64,000 nt of DNA, taken from Litorimonas cladophorae (GTDB taxonomy: Bacteria > Pseudomonadota > Alphaproteobacteria > Caulobacterales > Maricaulaceae). Positions 27,342 through 37,225 of the stretch are shown here, in pieces. The stretch lies in the NCBI RefSeq assembly GCF_014652455.1, contig NZ_BMYV01000001.1:1-64000 (forward strand). The letters run 5' to 3'. The notes beneath the pieces were generated by a model. That model searched no databases and was not told the DNA's origin. It was given only the letters and a program-made list of their open reading frames with translations. Position 1 is the first letter of the stretch. Each line of letters opens with the position of its first letter. A program made the position numbers and the translations under genes.

Positions 27342-28124
27342 ATGCCAAAACCAGTGAACAATGATAGTCAGAAGACCGATCCTGAAAAGCGTGCTTGGGG
27401 TCCGTGGCTATGGTCTGAGGTTAAGTTCTTTGCAAAGCTGGGCGTTTTTATCGTGGCCTTTGTAACACTGATTTGGGGGCATTTTAAAATCCCCAGTGAG
27501 AGCATGCAGCCGACCTTAGAGGTCGGTGACCATCTGTATGTGTCCAAATATCCCTATGGATTTTCGAAACATTCACTGCCTTATCTGCTGCACAATTTGC
27601 CGCTGCCAGAAGGACGCGTTTTTTCTCGGATGCCTGAGCGCGGAGATGTGGTTGTCTTCCGTAATCCGAGAAGTGGTATCGTCATGATTAAACGGGCCGT
27701 CGGTTTACCCGGAGATCAAATTCAGGTGCGGCAAGGCCAGCTTTACATCAATGAGGCGTTGGTACCGCGGGAGAAAATTGATGGGCGACTTTACCGCGAC
27801 CACGCGGATAAAAAAGTGGTGTCCGTGAATGTATATACGCAAACTCTGCCAGGGTCTTACGAAGAATTCGTAATCTACGAGAAAAGCGATAAACAAGCTT
27901 TAGATAACACGCCTGTCTTCATCGTTCCTGCGGACCACTTGTTCTTCATGGGCGATAATCGCGATAATTCAATCGACGCGCGCGACACCCGTCGCGGTCC
28001 TGGTATGGTGCATATGAATTACCTCATGGGGCGCGCGGATCGTATGATGTTTAGCTTTAAGCGCTGCAATCGCGATGAAGACCTTCATTGTCCACCTAAG
28101 GGGCGCTGGATGGTAAAGCTTTAA
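27342..28124 (+). CDS. lepB: Signal peptidase I
   Basis: The 260-residue enzyme (from ATG 27342; a GTG at 27324 is the alternative) has one N-terminal membrane segment (FFAKLGVFIVAFVTLIWGHF). It contains the catalytic serine in IPSESMQPTLEVGDHLYV, the catalytic lysine region in GDVVVFRNPRSGIVMIKRAV, and box E, MGDNRDNSIDAR. It removes signal peptides from exported proteins on the periplasmic face. It is directly followed by xseB-ispA-dxs. A strong ribosome-binding site is not seen at either start. Confidence 0.95.
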   Translation: MPKPVNNDSQKTDPEKRAWGPWLWSEVKFFAKLGVFIVAFVTLIWGHFKIPSESMQPTLEVGDHLYVSKYPYGFSKHSLPYLLHNLPLPEGRVFSRMPERGDVVVFRNPRSGIVMIKRAVGLPGDQIQVRQGQLYINEALVPREKIDGRLYRDHADKKVVSVNVYTQTLPGSYEEFVIYEKSDKQALDNTPVFIVPADHLFFMGDNRDNSIDARDTRRGPGMVHMNYLMGRADRMMFSFKRCNRDEDLHCPPKGRWMVKL

Positions 28125-28187
28125 TCGGCTATCGACGCCGCGCGGCCTCTGGCCTATTCATAATAAAATCAGTTTATCAGGTGAATC

Positions 28188-28424
28188 ATGTCCGAACGTA
28201 AAATTGCAGAGATGAGTTTTGAGGACGCATTGCTCGAGCTTGAAGGCATCGTCGGACAGCTTGAACGTGGCGATGCGCCTCTTGAGAAAAGCATCTCGAT
28301 CTACGAACGTGGTGCAGCGCTGAAAGCTCATTGCGAAGGTAAACTTAAAGACGCCCAGATGAAGGTCGATAAAATCGTTTTGGACGGGCAGGGCAATGCC
28401 AGTACTGCACCTTTTGACTCCTAG
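28188..28424 (+). CDS. xseB: Exodeoxyribonuclease VII small subunit
   Basis: A 78-residue protein, with MSFEDALLELEGIVGQLERG, APLEKSISIYERGAALKAHC and a short end, the XseB coiled-coil fold. It works with XseA to degrade single-stranded DNA. It starts 63 bp after lepB and leads the xseB-ispA-dxs operon. The base order GGTGAATC precedes ATG, with no strong ribosome-binding site. Confidence 0.95.
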   Translation: MSERKIAEMSFEDALLELEGIVGQLERGDAPLEKSISIYERGAALKAHCEGKLKDAQMKVDKIVLDGQGNASTAPFDS

Positions 28425-28436
28425 GGTCTGATAGAA

Positions 28437-29348
28437 ATGCCAAGCGCGGCCTCTTCTCAACTGCTCGACGCTGACTTTCCCACGCGGCTGCGCGAGGTTG
28501 CGGGCATGGTGGAAACGCGTCTGGATGCGCTGCTACCAAAACCCAATGGTCATCAATCCGTTATTTTTGAAGCGGCGCGTTACGCGGCGCTGGGGGGCGG
28601 GAAACGTTTACGGCCTTTCTTGGTCGTCGAAACCGCGCGCATGTTGGGCGGGTCTTTGGATGAAGCCCTTAGCGTTGGCTGCGCCCTCGAATGTTTGCAT
28701 GTGTACAGCCTCGTCCACGATGATTTGCCCTGTATGGATGATGATGATCTGCGCCGCGGCAAGCCCACAGTCCATCGCGCATATGGTGACGCGATCGCAG
28801 TTCTCGCAGGCGACGCCCTGCTAACCCGCAGCTTTGGTATTTTGGGCGAAGTCGACTTACCTGCTGATGTAAAGGTAAAGCTCGTCACCGAACTCGCCAT
28901 GTCTGGCGGTATGTCAGGAATGATTGGCGGGCAAGTCGTCGACATTACAGTTGCTGAAGGTGAGCGCGACGAAGCGCTGATCACTGAGTTGCAAGCCATG
29001 AAGACAGGCGCATTAATCGACTATGCAGTGCGAGCGGGCGGATATGTCGCTGGCGCGTCAGAAACGGAACTGGCGGCGTTGTCGGCTTACGCGCGTGACA
29101 TGGGTCTCGCCTTCCAGATCCAAGACGATATTCTCGACGTGACGGGCGATGCGGAAACAGTGGGCAAAGCGGTCGGAAAAGATGCCGACCTCGGTAAAGC
29201 CACATTCGTATCGATATTAGGCCTTGAAGGTGCGCAACACCGCGCGAAAGAGCTGGGGGAAAGGGCGAAGAATCGTCTTGCACCTTGGGATAAAGCTGCG
29301 CAAACTTTGCGCGATACTGTAGACTTTGTGTTGGAGCGCAAGCACTAG
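28437..29348 (+). CDS. ispA: Polyprenyl (farnesyl/geranyl) diphosphate synthase
   Basis: A 303-residue trans-prenyltransferase with the first Asp-rich motif in [20 protein letters not shown] and the second in [13 protein letters not shown], plus the [11 protein letters not shown] substrate motif. It condenses IPP with DMAPP and GPP, making farnesyl diphosphate for quinones, hopanoids and undecaprenyl carrier. Its position between xseB and dxs and its length make farnesyl synthase the best call. Confidence 0.95.
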   Translation: MPSAASSQLLDADFPTRLREVAGMVETRLDALLPKPNGHQSVIFEAARYAALGGGKRLRPFLVVETARMLGGSLDEALSVGCALECLHVYSLVHDDLPCMDDDDLRRGKPTVHRAYGDAIAVLAGDALLTRSFGILGEVDLPADVKVKLVTELAMSGGMSGMIGGQVVDITVAEGERDEALITELQAMKTGALIDYAVRAGGYVAGASETELAALSAYARDMGLAFQIQDDILDVTGDAETVGKAVGKDADLGKATFVSILGLEGAQHRAKELGERAKNRLAPWDKAAQTLRDTVDFVLERKH

Positions 29349-29406
29349 CGCAAATCGAACATTTTGTGCAACGAATGGAAATTCCGAGTTAAGGCTCGAT
29401 ACTCAT

Positions 29407-31317
29407 ATGACCAAAACGCCGTTACTCGACACCGTTAATTTCCCAGCTGATATCAAGGGCTTTTCGCGCGAGCAAATAAAGCAGCTCGCCGACGAAGTAC
29501 GCACGGAAGTGATTGACGCTGTTTCCGTTACAGGTGGACATTTGGGTGCAGGTTTGGGCGTTGTCGAACTAACCGTCGCCATCCATGCTGTATTTGATAC
29601 GCCCGATGACAAGCTGATCTGGGACGTGGGCCATCAATGTTACCCGCATAAAGTCCTGACAGGTCGACGCGAGCGCATGCGGACAATTCGCAAGGGCGGC
29701 GGGCTCTCTGGCTTTACGAAACGTGCCGAGAGCGAATATGACCCGTTCGGCGCGGCGCATAGTTCGACTTCGATTTCTGCAGGCATGGGTTTTGCGACAG
29801 CGCGTGACCTTGATGGGCGTCACAACCATATTATTTCGGTTATCGGCGATGGGTCGATTACGGCAGGGATGGCCTATGAGGCGATGAATAACGCCGGCGC
29901 CACCGACAGCCGTCAGATCGTTATCCTGAACGATAATGACATGTCTATTGCACCGCCTGTCGGCGCAATGAGTCATTTGCTCTCGCGCACCGTCAGCAGT
30001 GGCGGTTACCAAGCTTTACGCGGCGCAGCGAAATCTATGGTCAAAGGCGCACCGCGCCCAATCAAATCCACGGCGAAAAAGGCCGAAGAATATACGCGCG
30101 GCATGTTTACCGGCGGCACATGGTTTGAAGAGCTTGGCTTTTTCTATGTCGGCCCTGTCGATGGGCATGACCTTGACGCTTTGATTCCAGTTTTAGAAAA
30201 CGTCAAGAAAATGAAAGACGGCCCCGTCCTCGTTCATGTCGTGACGCAAAAGGGGAAAGGCTACGCGCCGGCTGAGAATTCCGCCGATAAATACCACGGT
30301 GTCAGCAAGTTTAATGTGGTCACGGGCGAGCAATCCAAATCCGTCGCCAACGCGCCGTCCTATACGAAAGTCTTCGCCGAGAGCTTGATTTCTGAAGCGC
30401 GCAAAGATGATAAAATTGTGGGTATCACGGCCGCAATGCCAGGCGGGACTGGCATGAAAGAATTCGGCCAAGTCTTCCCAGAGCGCATGTTTGATGTGGG
30501 TATTGCCGAACAACATGCGGTGACTTTCGCCGCAGGTCTTGCCGCGGATGGATATAAGCCTTTCTGCGCAATCTATTCGACCTTCTTGCAACGCGGCTAT
30601 GACCAAGTGGTTCACGACGTTGCGATCCAAAATCTGCCAGTGCGTTTCGCGATGGACCGTGCAGGATTGGTTGGCGCGGACGGCCCCACACATGCGGGCG
30701 CATTTGATATCTCATTCATGGGATGTTTGCCAAATATGGTCCTGATGGCGGCGGCGGATGAGAATGATTTGGCACGCATGGTCGCAACCGCTGTGGCGCG
30801 AGATGATGGTCCAACGGCGTTCAGATATGCACGCGGCGAGGCCACGGGCGCTGGGATTGAACCTAATCCACAGCCACTCGAAATCGGCAAAGGGCGTGTT
30901 TTGCGCGAAGGCTCCAGCATCGCAATTTTCTCTTACGGGACGCGTCTTGGCGAAGCTCTAATTGCGGCAGAAAAGCTCGATCAACTCGGCCTGTCTACAA
31001 CGGTCGCAGACGCGCGTTTCGCCAAACCGCTAGACACGGAACTACTCTGCCGCTTGGCGGATGAGCATGAGGTTGTGATCACGATTGAAGAAGGCTCTGT
31101 CGGCGGTTTCGGCGCATTCTGCCTCCACGCGCTGGCCGATGCAGGTCGTTTAGATGCAGGCGTTAAAATTCGCACGATGACTTTGCCAGATACATTCATC
31201 GACCAAGACAGCCCAGAGCTGATGTATAAGCAAGCCAAACTCGACGCGGACTCGATTGTCGAAAAGGTGTTTGAGGTCATTGGACGAAATGTGGCCGATA
31301 TGCAGGGATTGGCGTGA
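29407..31317 (+). CDS. dxs: 1-deoxy-D-xylulose-5-phosphate synthase
   Basis: The start is ATG 29407 ([18 protein letters not shown]), giving 636 residues; longer frames are upstream noise. DXS joins pyruvate and glyceraldehyde 3-phosphate in the first step of the MEP pathway. Visible are the TPP motif [55 protein letters not shown] and [19 protein letters not shown]. It sits directly after ispA, so substrate and prenyl synthesis are co-expressed. Confidence 0.97.
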   Translation: MTKTPLLDTVNFPADIKGFSREQIKQLADEVRTEVIDAVSVTGGHLGAGLGVVELTVAIHAVFDTPDDKLIWDVGHQCYPHKVLTGRRERMRTIRKGGGLSGFTKRAESEYDPFGAAHSSTSISAGMGFATARDLDGRHNHIISVIGDGSITAGMAYEAMNNAGATDSRQIVILNDNDMSIAPPVGAMSHLLSRTVSSGGYQALRGAAKSMVKGAPRPIKSTAKKAEEYTRGMFTGGTWFEELGFFYVGPVDGHDLDALIPVLENVKKMKDGPVLVHVVTQKGKGYAPAENSADKYHGVSKFNVVTGEQSKSVANAPSYTKVFAESLISEARKDDKIVGITAAMPGGTGMKEFGQVFPERMFDVGIAEQHAVTFAAGLAADGYKPFCAIYSTFLQRGYDQVVHDVAIQNLPVRFAMDRAGLVGADGPTHAGAFDISFMGCLPNMVLMAAADENDLARMVATAVARDDGPTAFRYARGEATGAGIEPNPQPLEIGKGRVLREGSSIAIFSYGTRLGEALIAAEKLDQLGLSTTVADARFAKPLDTELLCRLADEHEVVITIEEGSVGGFGAFCLHALADAGRLDAGVKIRTMTLPDTFIDQDSPELMYKQAKLDADSIVEKVFEVIGRNVADMQGLA

Positions 31318-31871
31318 GGGTAGTTGCTAGCAGTTTAATAGGTTTTTCCCTTGCCGCTTGTGCCGCGACCCCGGATTATACGTCGTCAGATGCGCTTTCT
31401 GAAGCCCCACTTCTGACAAAGGAACGCCGCGCTTACCTGGTCTCAGAACTTGAAATTCAGAAGAAAGTTTGGATAAAAAATTCAGTCCAGAACTATAGTT
31501 ATACCATATCCAACGCGTGTTTCTGTCCGCGGGGCTTTAGGACCGGTCCGAATGACATACGTGTTGAAAACGATAAACTTGTAAGTGTTGTCTTTCAGGA
31601 GAATTCCCAAATTGGGTACATTGAAAGTTCAACTAATCAGAATGCCTACAAATTAGATAACTCAATAATTGAAATGTTTGATTTGGTTGAGAAACTCTTG
31701 AAACCAGATGGAAGTAAACCTTGGTTGATGGATGAGGAGCGTGAAACTTACCTCGTCGTAAAATACGATGAAAAAATGGGATTTCCTTCTGAGGTTTCAC
31801 ATAGCGTGCAGAACGTTATGGATGGAAACACCTCAATTCGTATTAGGAACTTTGCAGTTTTAGAGGATTAG
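31314..31871 (+). CDS. DUF6174-like lipoprotein
   Basis: The GTG start overlaps the dxs stop (GTGA). The 185-residue protein has a short signal and lipobox (LAAC, Cys16). The mature part has [31 protein letters not shown] and a C-terminal [14 protein letters not shown], a pattern I know from DUF6174 proteins, which are secreted and uncharacterised. A and T are more common here (about AT-rich 3' half) than in neighbours, which suggests a later arrival. Confidence 0.7.
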   Translation: MRVVASSLIGFSLAACAATPDYTSSDALSEAPLLTKERRAYLVSELEIQKKVWIKNSVQNYSYTISNACFCPRGFRTGPNDIRVENDKLVSVVFQENSQIGYIESSTNQNAYKLDNSIIEMFDLVEKLLKPDGSKPWLMDEERETYLVVKYDEKMGFPSEVSHSVQNVMDGNTSIRIRNFAVLED

Positions 31872-31886
31872 AAACTAGAAAATTGC

Positions 31887-32741
31887 CTATCCCTCAATCA
31901 TCGACCTCTGCCGAGCCAACGCATCTCCCATCGCTTTCATCAATGCCTTCACCTTTGGGCTGGCGCGCAAATCTGGATGAGTGAGAACCCATAGGCCGTA
32001 GAGCGGTGTTGGTGGCGTGTCGTCTAAGGGCTCTAAATCTGGGTGGGGATCGGCCATGAAGCAGGCCGCGCGCGAGAGGCCTTGTCCCGCAGCTAGCGCC
32101 AGAAACCGCGACTGAATATCGTGAATAACCAAACCGACAGGTTGATGGGGGTAGGGCGTGTCCTTGATCCAAACGGCGTTGTCGCTGGCGCTGATCCATT
32201 TTCTCGCGTCTGGGGTCGTTCGGTCTAAATATTCACGATGCGCATAATTGCGCACGCCCACTTTGCAAATTTCGCGCCCCACCAAATGTTCAGGCGGGTT
32301 AGCGTGACCGCGAATCACGACATCGGCCTCTCCGCGATCAAGATCGGCGAGGCGGTCTGTTCCGACAACCGTTAAGTCTATGTCGGGGTGTGCCCCCGCG
32401 AAGGCACCAATATCCTTCAGCAAAAGAAATTGAAACACAGCTTGGGGAACCGAAAGGCTAAGCGGTCCCGCGAGGCCGTTGTTTGAAGACCGCTGCACCC
32501 GCATCGCGGCGAGGTCAATTTCTTCCATGCGTTCCGCCAAGGCGACACGTTCCAGACCGTAGTCGGTTGCGCGATAGGCGCGATCTTGTCTGATGAAAAC
32601 GGGAGTGGGTTCGCGGGCTTCTAAAGCGGCTAGTCTTCGGGCCACCGTTGTATGGGTGACGTCCAAAGCATCGCCGGTTGCGCGCAATGTCCCGCAACGG
32701 TGAAGGGTCAGAATAAGTCTGTGGTCGTCCCAATCACGCAT
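31887..32741 (-). CDS. LysR-family transcriptional regulator
   Basis: The 284-residue protein starts with a winged helix-turn-helix (WDDHRLILTLHRCGTLRATG, then DALDVTHTTVARRLAALEA). It continues with the periplasmic-binding-like effector domain (PLSLSVPQAVFQFLLLKDIG, HPDIDLTVVGTDRLADLDRG, EADVVIRGHAN). The divergent lipoprotein gene at 32850 starts 108 bp away and is a natural target; this is inference from layout. The effector is not known. Confidence 0.92.
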   Translation of the reverse strand: MRDWDDHRLILTLHRCGTLRATGDALDVTHTTVARRLAALEAREPTPVFIRQDRAYRATDYGLERVALAERMEEIDLAAMRVQRSSNNGLAGPLSLSVPQAVFQFLLLKDIGAFAGAHPDIDLTVVGTDRLADLDRGEADVVIRGHANPPEHLVGREICKVGVRNYAHREYLDRTTPDARKWISASDNAVWIKDTPYPHQPVGLVIHDIQSRFLALAAGQGLSRAACFMADPHPDLEPLDDTPPTPLYGLWVLTHPDLRASPKVKALMKAMGDALARQRSMIEG

Positions 32742-32849
32742 ATTTTTTTGTAACGTTTACGCACCAGCGGGGCAATGTTTCTCGCATGTCATGACGATTA
32801 TGTGACGTGTAGGCAGGTTAGGTGAACAAAAACAAACCAAGGCCCCTCC

Positions 32850-33632
32850 ATGCGATCTCTTCTTTTCTCTCTTCTGACAACCGCCGCACTCGCGACCTCG
32901 GTTTCGCTGTCGGGATGTAATACCGCGCCCGCTGCACCTGTTACGGCGACCGCTGTCGAAACCTCAAAGCTGACGCTTGACCTCAAAGCGGGGCAAGTTC
33001 TTCAATTTGCCTTCATCAGAGAACGCGAAGGCGAGGCAGCCAAACTCACGCGGAAACGCTATTTTCAAACCGCCATTCCATATGCTGAAAGCCTCGGTGA
33101 CAAATATCTTGGGACCTTACGCGTCAATGCGACCATGTTGGGTGAAAACAAACCGCGCGCTATTGCGCTTTACACTTTTCCTAATGCGGCGGCCCAAGCC
33201 AAATTTCTCGCCAGTCCCGATTGGCCAGACTATCAGAATATGAGGATTTCAGGTTGGGAAGAGCTCCACGTATTTTCGACGGTTATTGAGACCGATATGG
33301 TTTTAAATTTTGACCCCGCAAAGGATTATACCTTTGCGGCGGCGTGGACACGTCCCGACACCATGACAGATTATCAGCGGTATCTTGACGGTATCGAAAA
33401 TGACTTTGACCAAATCGGTGCGCGCTACCTCGCGCAGCTCAATGGCGTCACGCTACAATCCCACAGCGATGAGGGGGCAGACCCATCGCAACTCACGATC
33501 GTTGAATGGTCAGACGGCCCAAACTTGAAAGGTCTGCAGAGCACAGACGGTTATAAAGCCAATGCCGATAGTTTTCAGAAAGCGATCTCAAGATTTGATC
33601 TCTACTGGTTGACGGTGCCTGCTAAAAATTGA
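32850..33632 (+). CDS. Lipoprotein with tandem DUF1330-like domains
   Basis: A 260-residue product with a signal and lipobox LSGC (Cys23). Two ferredoxin-like modules follow, roughly residues 45-150 and 152-258. Each has a pattern like the DUF1330/EthD-type dimeric alpha-beta barrels: KPRAIALYTFPNAAAQAKFL, then QLTIVEWSDGPNLKGLQSTD. The assignment to that fold is a guess from local pattern, so treat the family name with caution. It is divergent from the LysR gene. Confidence 0.65.
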   Translation: MRSLLFSLLTTAALATSVSLSGCNTAPAAPVTATAVETSKLTLDLKAGQVLQFAFIREREGEAAKLTRKRYFQTAIPYAESLGDKYLGTLRVNATMLGENKPRAIALYTFPNAAAQAKFLASPDWPDYQNMRISGWEELHVFSTVIETDMVLNFDPAKDYTFAAAWTRPDTMTDYQRYLDGIENDFDQIGARYLAQLNGVTLQSHSDEGADPSQLTIVEWSDGPNLKGLQSTDGYKANADSFQKAISRFDLYWLTVPAKN

Positions 33633-33693
33633 AGCGCAGTCGAATTCTGAAACGCGCCTTCGACATCTATAGATCAGCGCGGTATGGGGCCGC

Positions 33694-34416
33694 ATGCGTG
33701 CTGATCAATATCTTACGGCTCACGGCCACTACGACTCGCGTGCGCGGGCCCAGGCTGCGATTAAGGCGGGTCTTGTGTCGGTAGACGGGCGCGTGATTAA
33801 AAAACCGTCCGAGAAAATCGCAGACGGTGCGTTGGTCAATGCGGGTATTGAACATCCTTGGGTGTCTCGCGGTGGGGTAAAATTGGCTCATGCTTTGGAA
33901 TTCTTCGAGGTTAATCCCACGGGCCGAACAGCGCTGGATGTTGGCGCATCAACGGGTGGGTTTTCCCACGTTCTCGTCATGCGCGGCGCGGCCAAGGTCT
34001 ATGCTGTTGACGTGGGACATGGGCAGCTTCACGCGAGCTTGCACAGTCAGACAAAGATCATTTCCATGGAGGGGCAAGATGCCCGGACGCTTACCGCCGC
34101 GCAGTTTAACCCGTTACCAGATCTTATCGTCTGCGATGCGAGTTTTATTTCCGCCACGAAAGTTTTGGAAACGCCGATGCGTCTTGCGCCTCAACGGGCC
34201 GATTTGATTACCTTGGTCAAACCTCAGTTTGAAGTTGGGAAGCACAATATTGGCCGCGGTGGGCTGGTGAAATCCGAAGAACTAGGTCTTCGCGCTTTAG
34301 ACAGTGTACGTCTGTGGACGCAAGAGCAGGGCTGGCGGGTCATCGCGACCGATGCCTCGCCAATCAAAGGCGGTTCTGGAAACACGGAATACTTGCTTCA
34401 CGCGATCAAAGATTAG
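33694..34416 (+). CDS. tlyA: TlyA-family rRNA methyltransferase
   Basis: The 240-residue protein has an N-terminal S4 RNA-binding domain (MRADQYLTAHGHYDSRARAQ, VSVDGRVIKKPSEKIADGA) and a FtsJ-like methyltransferase domain (ALDVGASTGGFSHVLVMRGA, YAVDVGHGQLH, CDASFISATKVLE). TlyA adds 2'-O-methyl groups to 16S and 23S rRNA in mycobacteria. It commonly sits right behind dxs in alphaproteobacteria; here two unrelated plus-strand genes and a LysR gene intervene. Confidence 0.92.
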   Translation: MRADQYLTAHGHYDSRARAQAAIKAGLVSVDGRVIKKPSEKIADGALVNAGIEHPWVSRGGVKLAHALEFFEVNPTGRTALDVGASTGGFSHVLVMRGAAKVYAVDVGHGQLHASLHSQTKIISMEGQDARTLTAAQFNPLPDLIVCDASFISATKVLETPMRLAPQRADLITLVKPQFEVGKHNIGRGGLVKSEELGLRALDSVRLWTQEQGWRVIATDASPIKGGSGNTEYLLHAIKD

Positions 34417-34426
34417 CGGGAACGAA

Positions 34427-34452
34427 AAACCCCGCCACTTGGGACGGGGTTT
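34427..34452 (-). terminator. Terminator between tlyA and the glycine-zipper gene
   Basis: AAACCCCG (34427-34434) and CGGGGTTT (34445-34452) form an 8-bp stem. Read on the minus strand it ends in TTTTT, just after the stop at 34465. It has only a short T-run on the plus strand, but may also serve tlyA. Confidence 0.8.
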
Positions 34453-34464
34453 AGAAGTTCAAAA

Positions 34465-35115
34465 TTAGTGGCCGCGGCGGCGTTGGTTATGTCGACGCTG
34501 GTTATGATGGTGGCGTGGCTGACTATAGGTCCTGTGGTTACGGTATCCGGAGTTACCGTAATATCCACCTGTACCAATGTTTATCGAAATCCCAGAGCGC
34601 GGTGCGCGGTAATAGGGATTGTAAACCGGTTGGTAGACGGGCGCGCTGTAGTGATACGTCGTGCGATAGGTTGTCTGCGGATAAACGGGCTGCTGATAGC
34701 TCGTTGCATATCCATAGCTCGTTCGGGGCTGCTGGTAATATACTCGCTGACCTCCTTGATAATAACCTGTTTGCGGATTGTAGGTCCCGCCATTATAATA
34801 GCCGTTATGGCTGGAATAGCCGCGATTATTATTGCCATCACCGACGATGGCCGCTCCTGCGACACCGCCTAATACAGCACCCAAAACAGAGCCTTCGGTG
34901 CGCGCGCCGTTGCCGGCAAGTTGACTGCCTAAAACACCGCCCGCGATAGCGCCGATACCAGCGCCAAGAAGTTGGTCGTTATTGCTGTTTTGGTGCTGAT
35001 GGACATAGCCCGTGTCATGAGCGGTAGCGGGCATGGCGAAGGCAATCGAGGTGGCCGCCATAGCAATGGCAGCGGTTTTGAAAGCCGCAGAATTCAAAGA
35101 AAATGAGAGACGCAT
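34465..35115 (-). CDS. Glycine-zipper 2TM domain protein
   Basis: A 216-residue exported protein with a signal peptide (to about AMPATA) and a glycine-zipper pair, LLGAGIGAIAGGVLGSQLAG, then LGAVLGGVAGAAIVGDG, which in the Rick_17kDa_Anti/glycine-zipper 2TM family inserts into or spans the outer membrane. The C-terminal half is rich in Tyr, Gly, Gln, Asn and Arg (QPQTSYGYATSYQQPVYPQ-like) and ends in a His/Arg-rich tail. It is one of three such genes in a row on this strand. Confidence 0.85.
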   Translation of the reverse strand: MRLSFSLNSAAFKTAAIAMAATSIAFAMPATAHDTGYVHQHQNSNNDQLLGAGIGAIAGGVLGSQLAGNGARTEGSVLGAVLGGVAGAAIVGDGNNNRGYSSHNGYYNGGTYNPQTGYYQGGQRVYYQQPRTSYGYATSYQQPVYPQTTYRTTYHYSAPVYQPVYNPYYRAPRSGISINIGTGGYYGNSGYRNHRTYSQPRHHHNQRRHNQRRRGH

Positions 35116-35265
35116 GAAGGGTCCTTTCGTCTATGGGTCAATGACGGCCCCTGCCTCCCTACAGACATTTATGGCACCGTACTGATGCCATTATGCCTGA
35201 CAGAGCAAAAAGTTGCAAATTCAAGAGTCTGTTACTGATAGGCCCACAGAATTATCGGAACTTAG

Positions 35266-35300
35266 AAAGAAGAAACGCTCTGCTTTGTGGGGCAGAACGT
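35266..35300 (-). terminator. Likely terminator of the cysteine-repeat gene
   Basis: On the minus strand ACGTTCTGC pairs with GCAGAGCGT (one wobble; 35292-35300 with 35275-35283), followed by TTCTTCTTTC. It sits about 110 bp past the stop at 35412. The T-run is interrupted, so strength is uncertain. Confidence 0.5.
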
Positions 35301-35411
35301 CTCTAGTCGGGGAGGGACGAGTGGGGCGTCCGTTCCTCGATTTTCAATTTTTCTCTGTCTTGAATACGAGGTGTAAGCAAAGTCGGTTTCACCTCATACT
35401 TGAGTTATGGG

Positions 35412-36968
35412 CTAATGGCGTGATCTGCATGTGACGCCATTATGGGATTTTCCTTCGATCTTGCGACCATTCTCATCATAAACGGACTTCCCATCACCAT
35501 AACAATATTCGCCACTTTGCGTGACGACTGTGTCTGGCAAGCTCCGCGCCCCTTCGTAATTTGAAAGACAGTCGCCATTCGCGTGATAGGTGCCAGTCCG
35601 ACAGGTCAGAGCATGTGTGGGCGCAGGTGTGTAGACTGGAGCCGTTTCGATGACGCGCGCGGGGGCTTCACAGGTTCCATTGCCAAGATCAGTTGTGCCG
35701 ACTGGACAGGCTTGGTTCACAACAACAGGCGCTTGGCCGATGACAGTTTTAGCTGGCTCTAAACACGTTCCATCGCCTTGGTCGGTTGTTCCAGCAGGGC
35801 AAGATTGTGGGATAACAATCGGGGCTGATCCCACGACGGTACGAGCCGGTTCTTGGCATGTGCCGTTTCCGAGATCAGTGGTGCCTGCTGGGCATGACTG
35901 CGGAATGACAATAGGTGCCGCGCCGATAACAGTGCGCGCTGGCTCTTGGCATGTCCCGTTTCCAAGATCGGTTGTGCCTGAAGGGCATGACTGCGGAATG
36001 ACAATAGGTGCCGCGCCGATAACGGTGCGCGCTGGCTCTTGGCATGTCCCGTTTCCAAGATCAGTTGTCCCTGAAGGGCAAGACTGTGGAATGACGATAG
36101 GCGCCGCGCCGATAACGGTGCGCGCTGGTTCTTGGCATGTCCCGTTTCCGAGGTCGGTGGTGCCTGCCGGGCAAGATTGCGTAACGACCACTGGTGCGCG
36201 TTGAATTACGCGTGGTTCGATTTGGATGGTCCGTTGGCGGACGATCGTTTGGCTAACCTGTGGGCGATACGTGGTGACTGGCATGATGGGGCCAGCAACA
36301 TATCCGCCGGGTACGTATGTTGGCGCTGCAGGAGATGCGGCACCATAGGCGGGTGCGCCATAACCAACAGGGGCGGTATACCCGCTGCCGTTGTAAGTAA
36401 CGCCATTGTATCCAGCGCCATTATATCCAGTACCAACATAGCCACCAGAGGCGTAACCGCCTGACGTATATACACCCGTCGAATAAGCGCCATTCGGCGC
36501 ATAACCGCCGACGGCCCCTGACCCATAGCGGGAATTTGAACGCCCGTTCGCGAGGGCATAGCCTGCTGCGCCGCCCAAGACTGCGCCAATGGCGGTCCCT
36601 TCTTGACGTTGGCCCGAACCTGCGAGGTTTGATCCAAGTGCGCCGCCCAAAGTCGCGCCAATCGCGGTGCCAGCTAGATTTCGTCCGTTAAAGCCTGGGT
36701 TAAATTGTCCAGCGTAAGGGTTGCCATAATAGCTAGACTGCGAATTGCCATAGGCTGCGCCAGCTAACCCGCCAGCGAGCGCACCAAGCGCTGCGCCTTC
36801 TGTACGGTTATTGGACCCTGCGAGTTGACTGCCGATGACGCCGCCAAGTCCAGCCCCGACTGTTCCGCCAACAACTGTATTTTTGTCGAAGCCCAAGAAT
36901 TGGGCCGATGCGCTAGTCGGAACAAACGCCATTGCCGCTACAGCAGCTGTAGAAAGAAGGAATTTCAT
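35412..36968 (-). CDS. Exported glycine-zipper protein with a cysteine-pair tandem repeat
   Basis: From the ATG at 36968 (GAGGAGCCTCTC site upstream) the protein has 518 residues: a signal peptide (MKFLLSTAAVAAMAFVPTSA), a glycine-zipper region (three zipper pairs, such as GGTVGAGLGGVIGSQLAGS and LGALAGGLAGAAYG), a Gly/Tyr-rich stretch, then a run of 31-residue repeats from about residue 265. Each repeat has the form SCPAGTTDLGNGTCQEPART, then VIGAAPIVIPQ, with two cysteines ten residues apart. Six copies and a diverged seventh (CRTGTYHANGDC) are seen. No function is known; a surface-exposed, disulfide-rich rod is a guess. Confidence 0.82.
   Translation of the reverse strand: MKFLLSTAAVAAMAFVPTSASAQFLGFDKNTVVGGTVGAGLGGVIGSQLAGSNNRTEGAALGALAGGLAGAAYGNSQSSYYGNPYAGQFNPGFNGRNLAGTAIGATLGGALGSNLAGSGQRQEGTAIGAVLGGAAGYALANGRSNSRYGSGAVGGYAPNGAYSTGVYTSGGYASGGYVGTGYNGAGYNGVTYNGSGYTAPVGYGAPAYGAASPAAPTYVPGGYVAGPIMPVTTYRPQVSQTIVRQRTIQIEPRVIQRAPVVVTQSCPAGTTDLGNGTCQEPARTVIGAAPIVIPQSCPSGTTDLGNGTCQEPARTVIGAAPIVIPQSCPSGTTDLGNGTCQEPARTVIGAAPIVIPQSCPAGTTDLGNGTCQEPARTVVGSAPIVIPQSCPAGTTDQGDGTCLEPAKTVIGQAPVVVNQACPVGTTDLGNGTCEAPARVIETAPVYTPAPTHALTCRTGTYHANGDCLSNYEGARSLPDTVVTQSGEYCYGDGKSVYDENGRKIEGKSHNGVTCRSRH
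35620..36176. repeat. 93-bp tandem repeat, six copies
   Basis: The anchor TCTTGGCATG recurs at 35851, 35944, 36037 and 36130, exactly 93 bp apart. This matches 31-codon repeats. The central copies (35750-36080) are nearly identical; the outer ones diverge. Near-identity points to recent duplication or gene conversion and so to possible copy number variation. Confidence 0.9.
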
Positions 36969-37189
36969 GAGAGGCTCCTCGAATGCCATATGCCGCGCGC
37001 GGCTTTTAATCTTACGGGACGCAACCTAAGTTGGAACGACCCACCATTTTCGTTTCTGTTCGCGTTAATGCAAATCTTGTGCCGAATTCATGGTCTGCCT
37101 AACACGGGCTGAACGTGAGGTGAAAAGAGTTCGCCTTAGACGGGAGTGGTCGCGCGCTTTGCGGGAAATCAGGTCAGGTTTTACAAACC

Positions 37190-37220
37190 AAAAAACCCGA
37201 CTTGCAAAGCGCAAGTCGGG
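37190..37220 (-). terminator. Perfect intrinsic terminator (minus strand)
   Basis: On the minus strand CCCGACTTGC, a 5-nt loop and GCAAGTCGGG form a perfect 10-bp stem followed by TTTTTT. It ends the transcript of the glycine-zipper gene at 37320-38033 or of the structured RNA between them. Confidence 0.95.
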
Positions 37221-37225
37221 CTGGA

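Noticed and set aside
35650-36204. Plus-strand frame with repeats such as RAGSWHVPFPRSVVPAG
   Set aside because: It is the antisense of the 93-bp tandem repeat; the minus frame has a signal peptide and paired cysteines and is the real gene.
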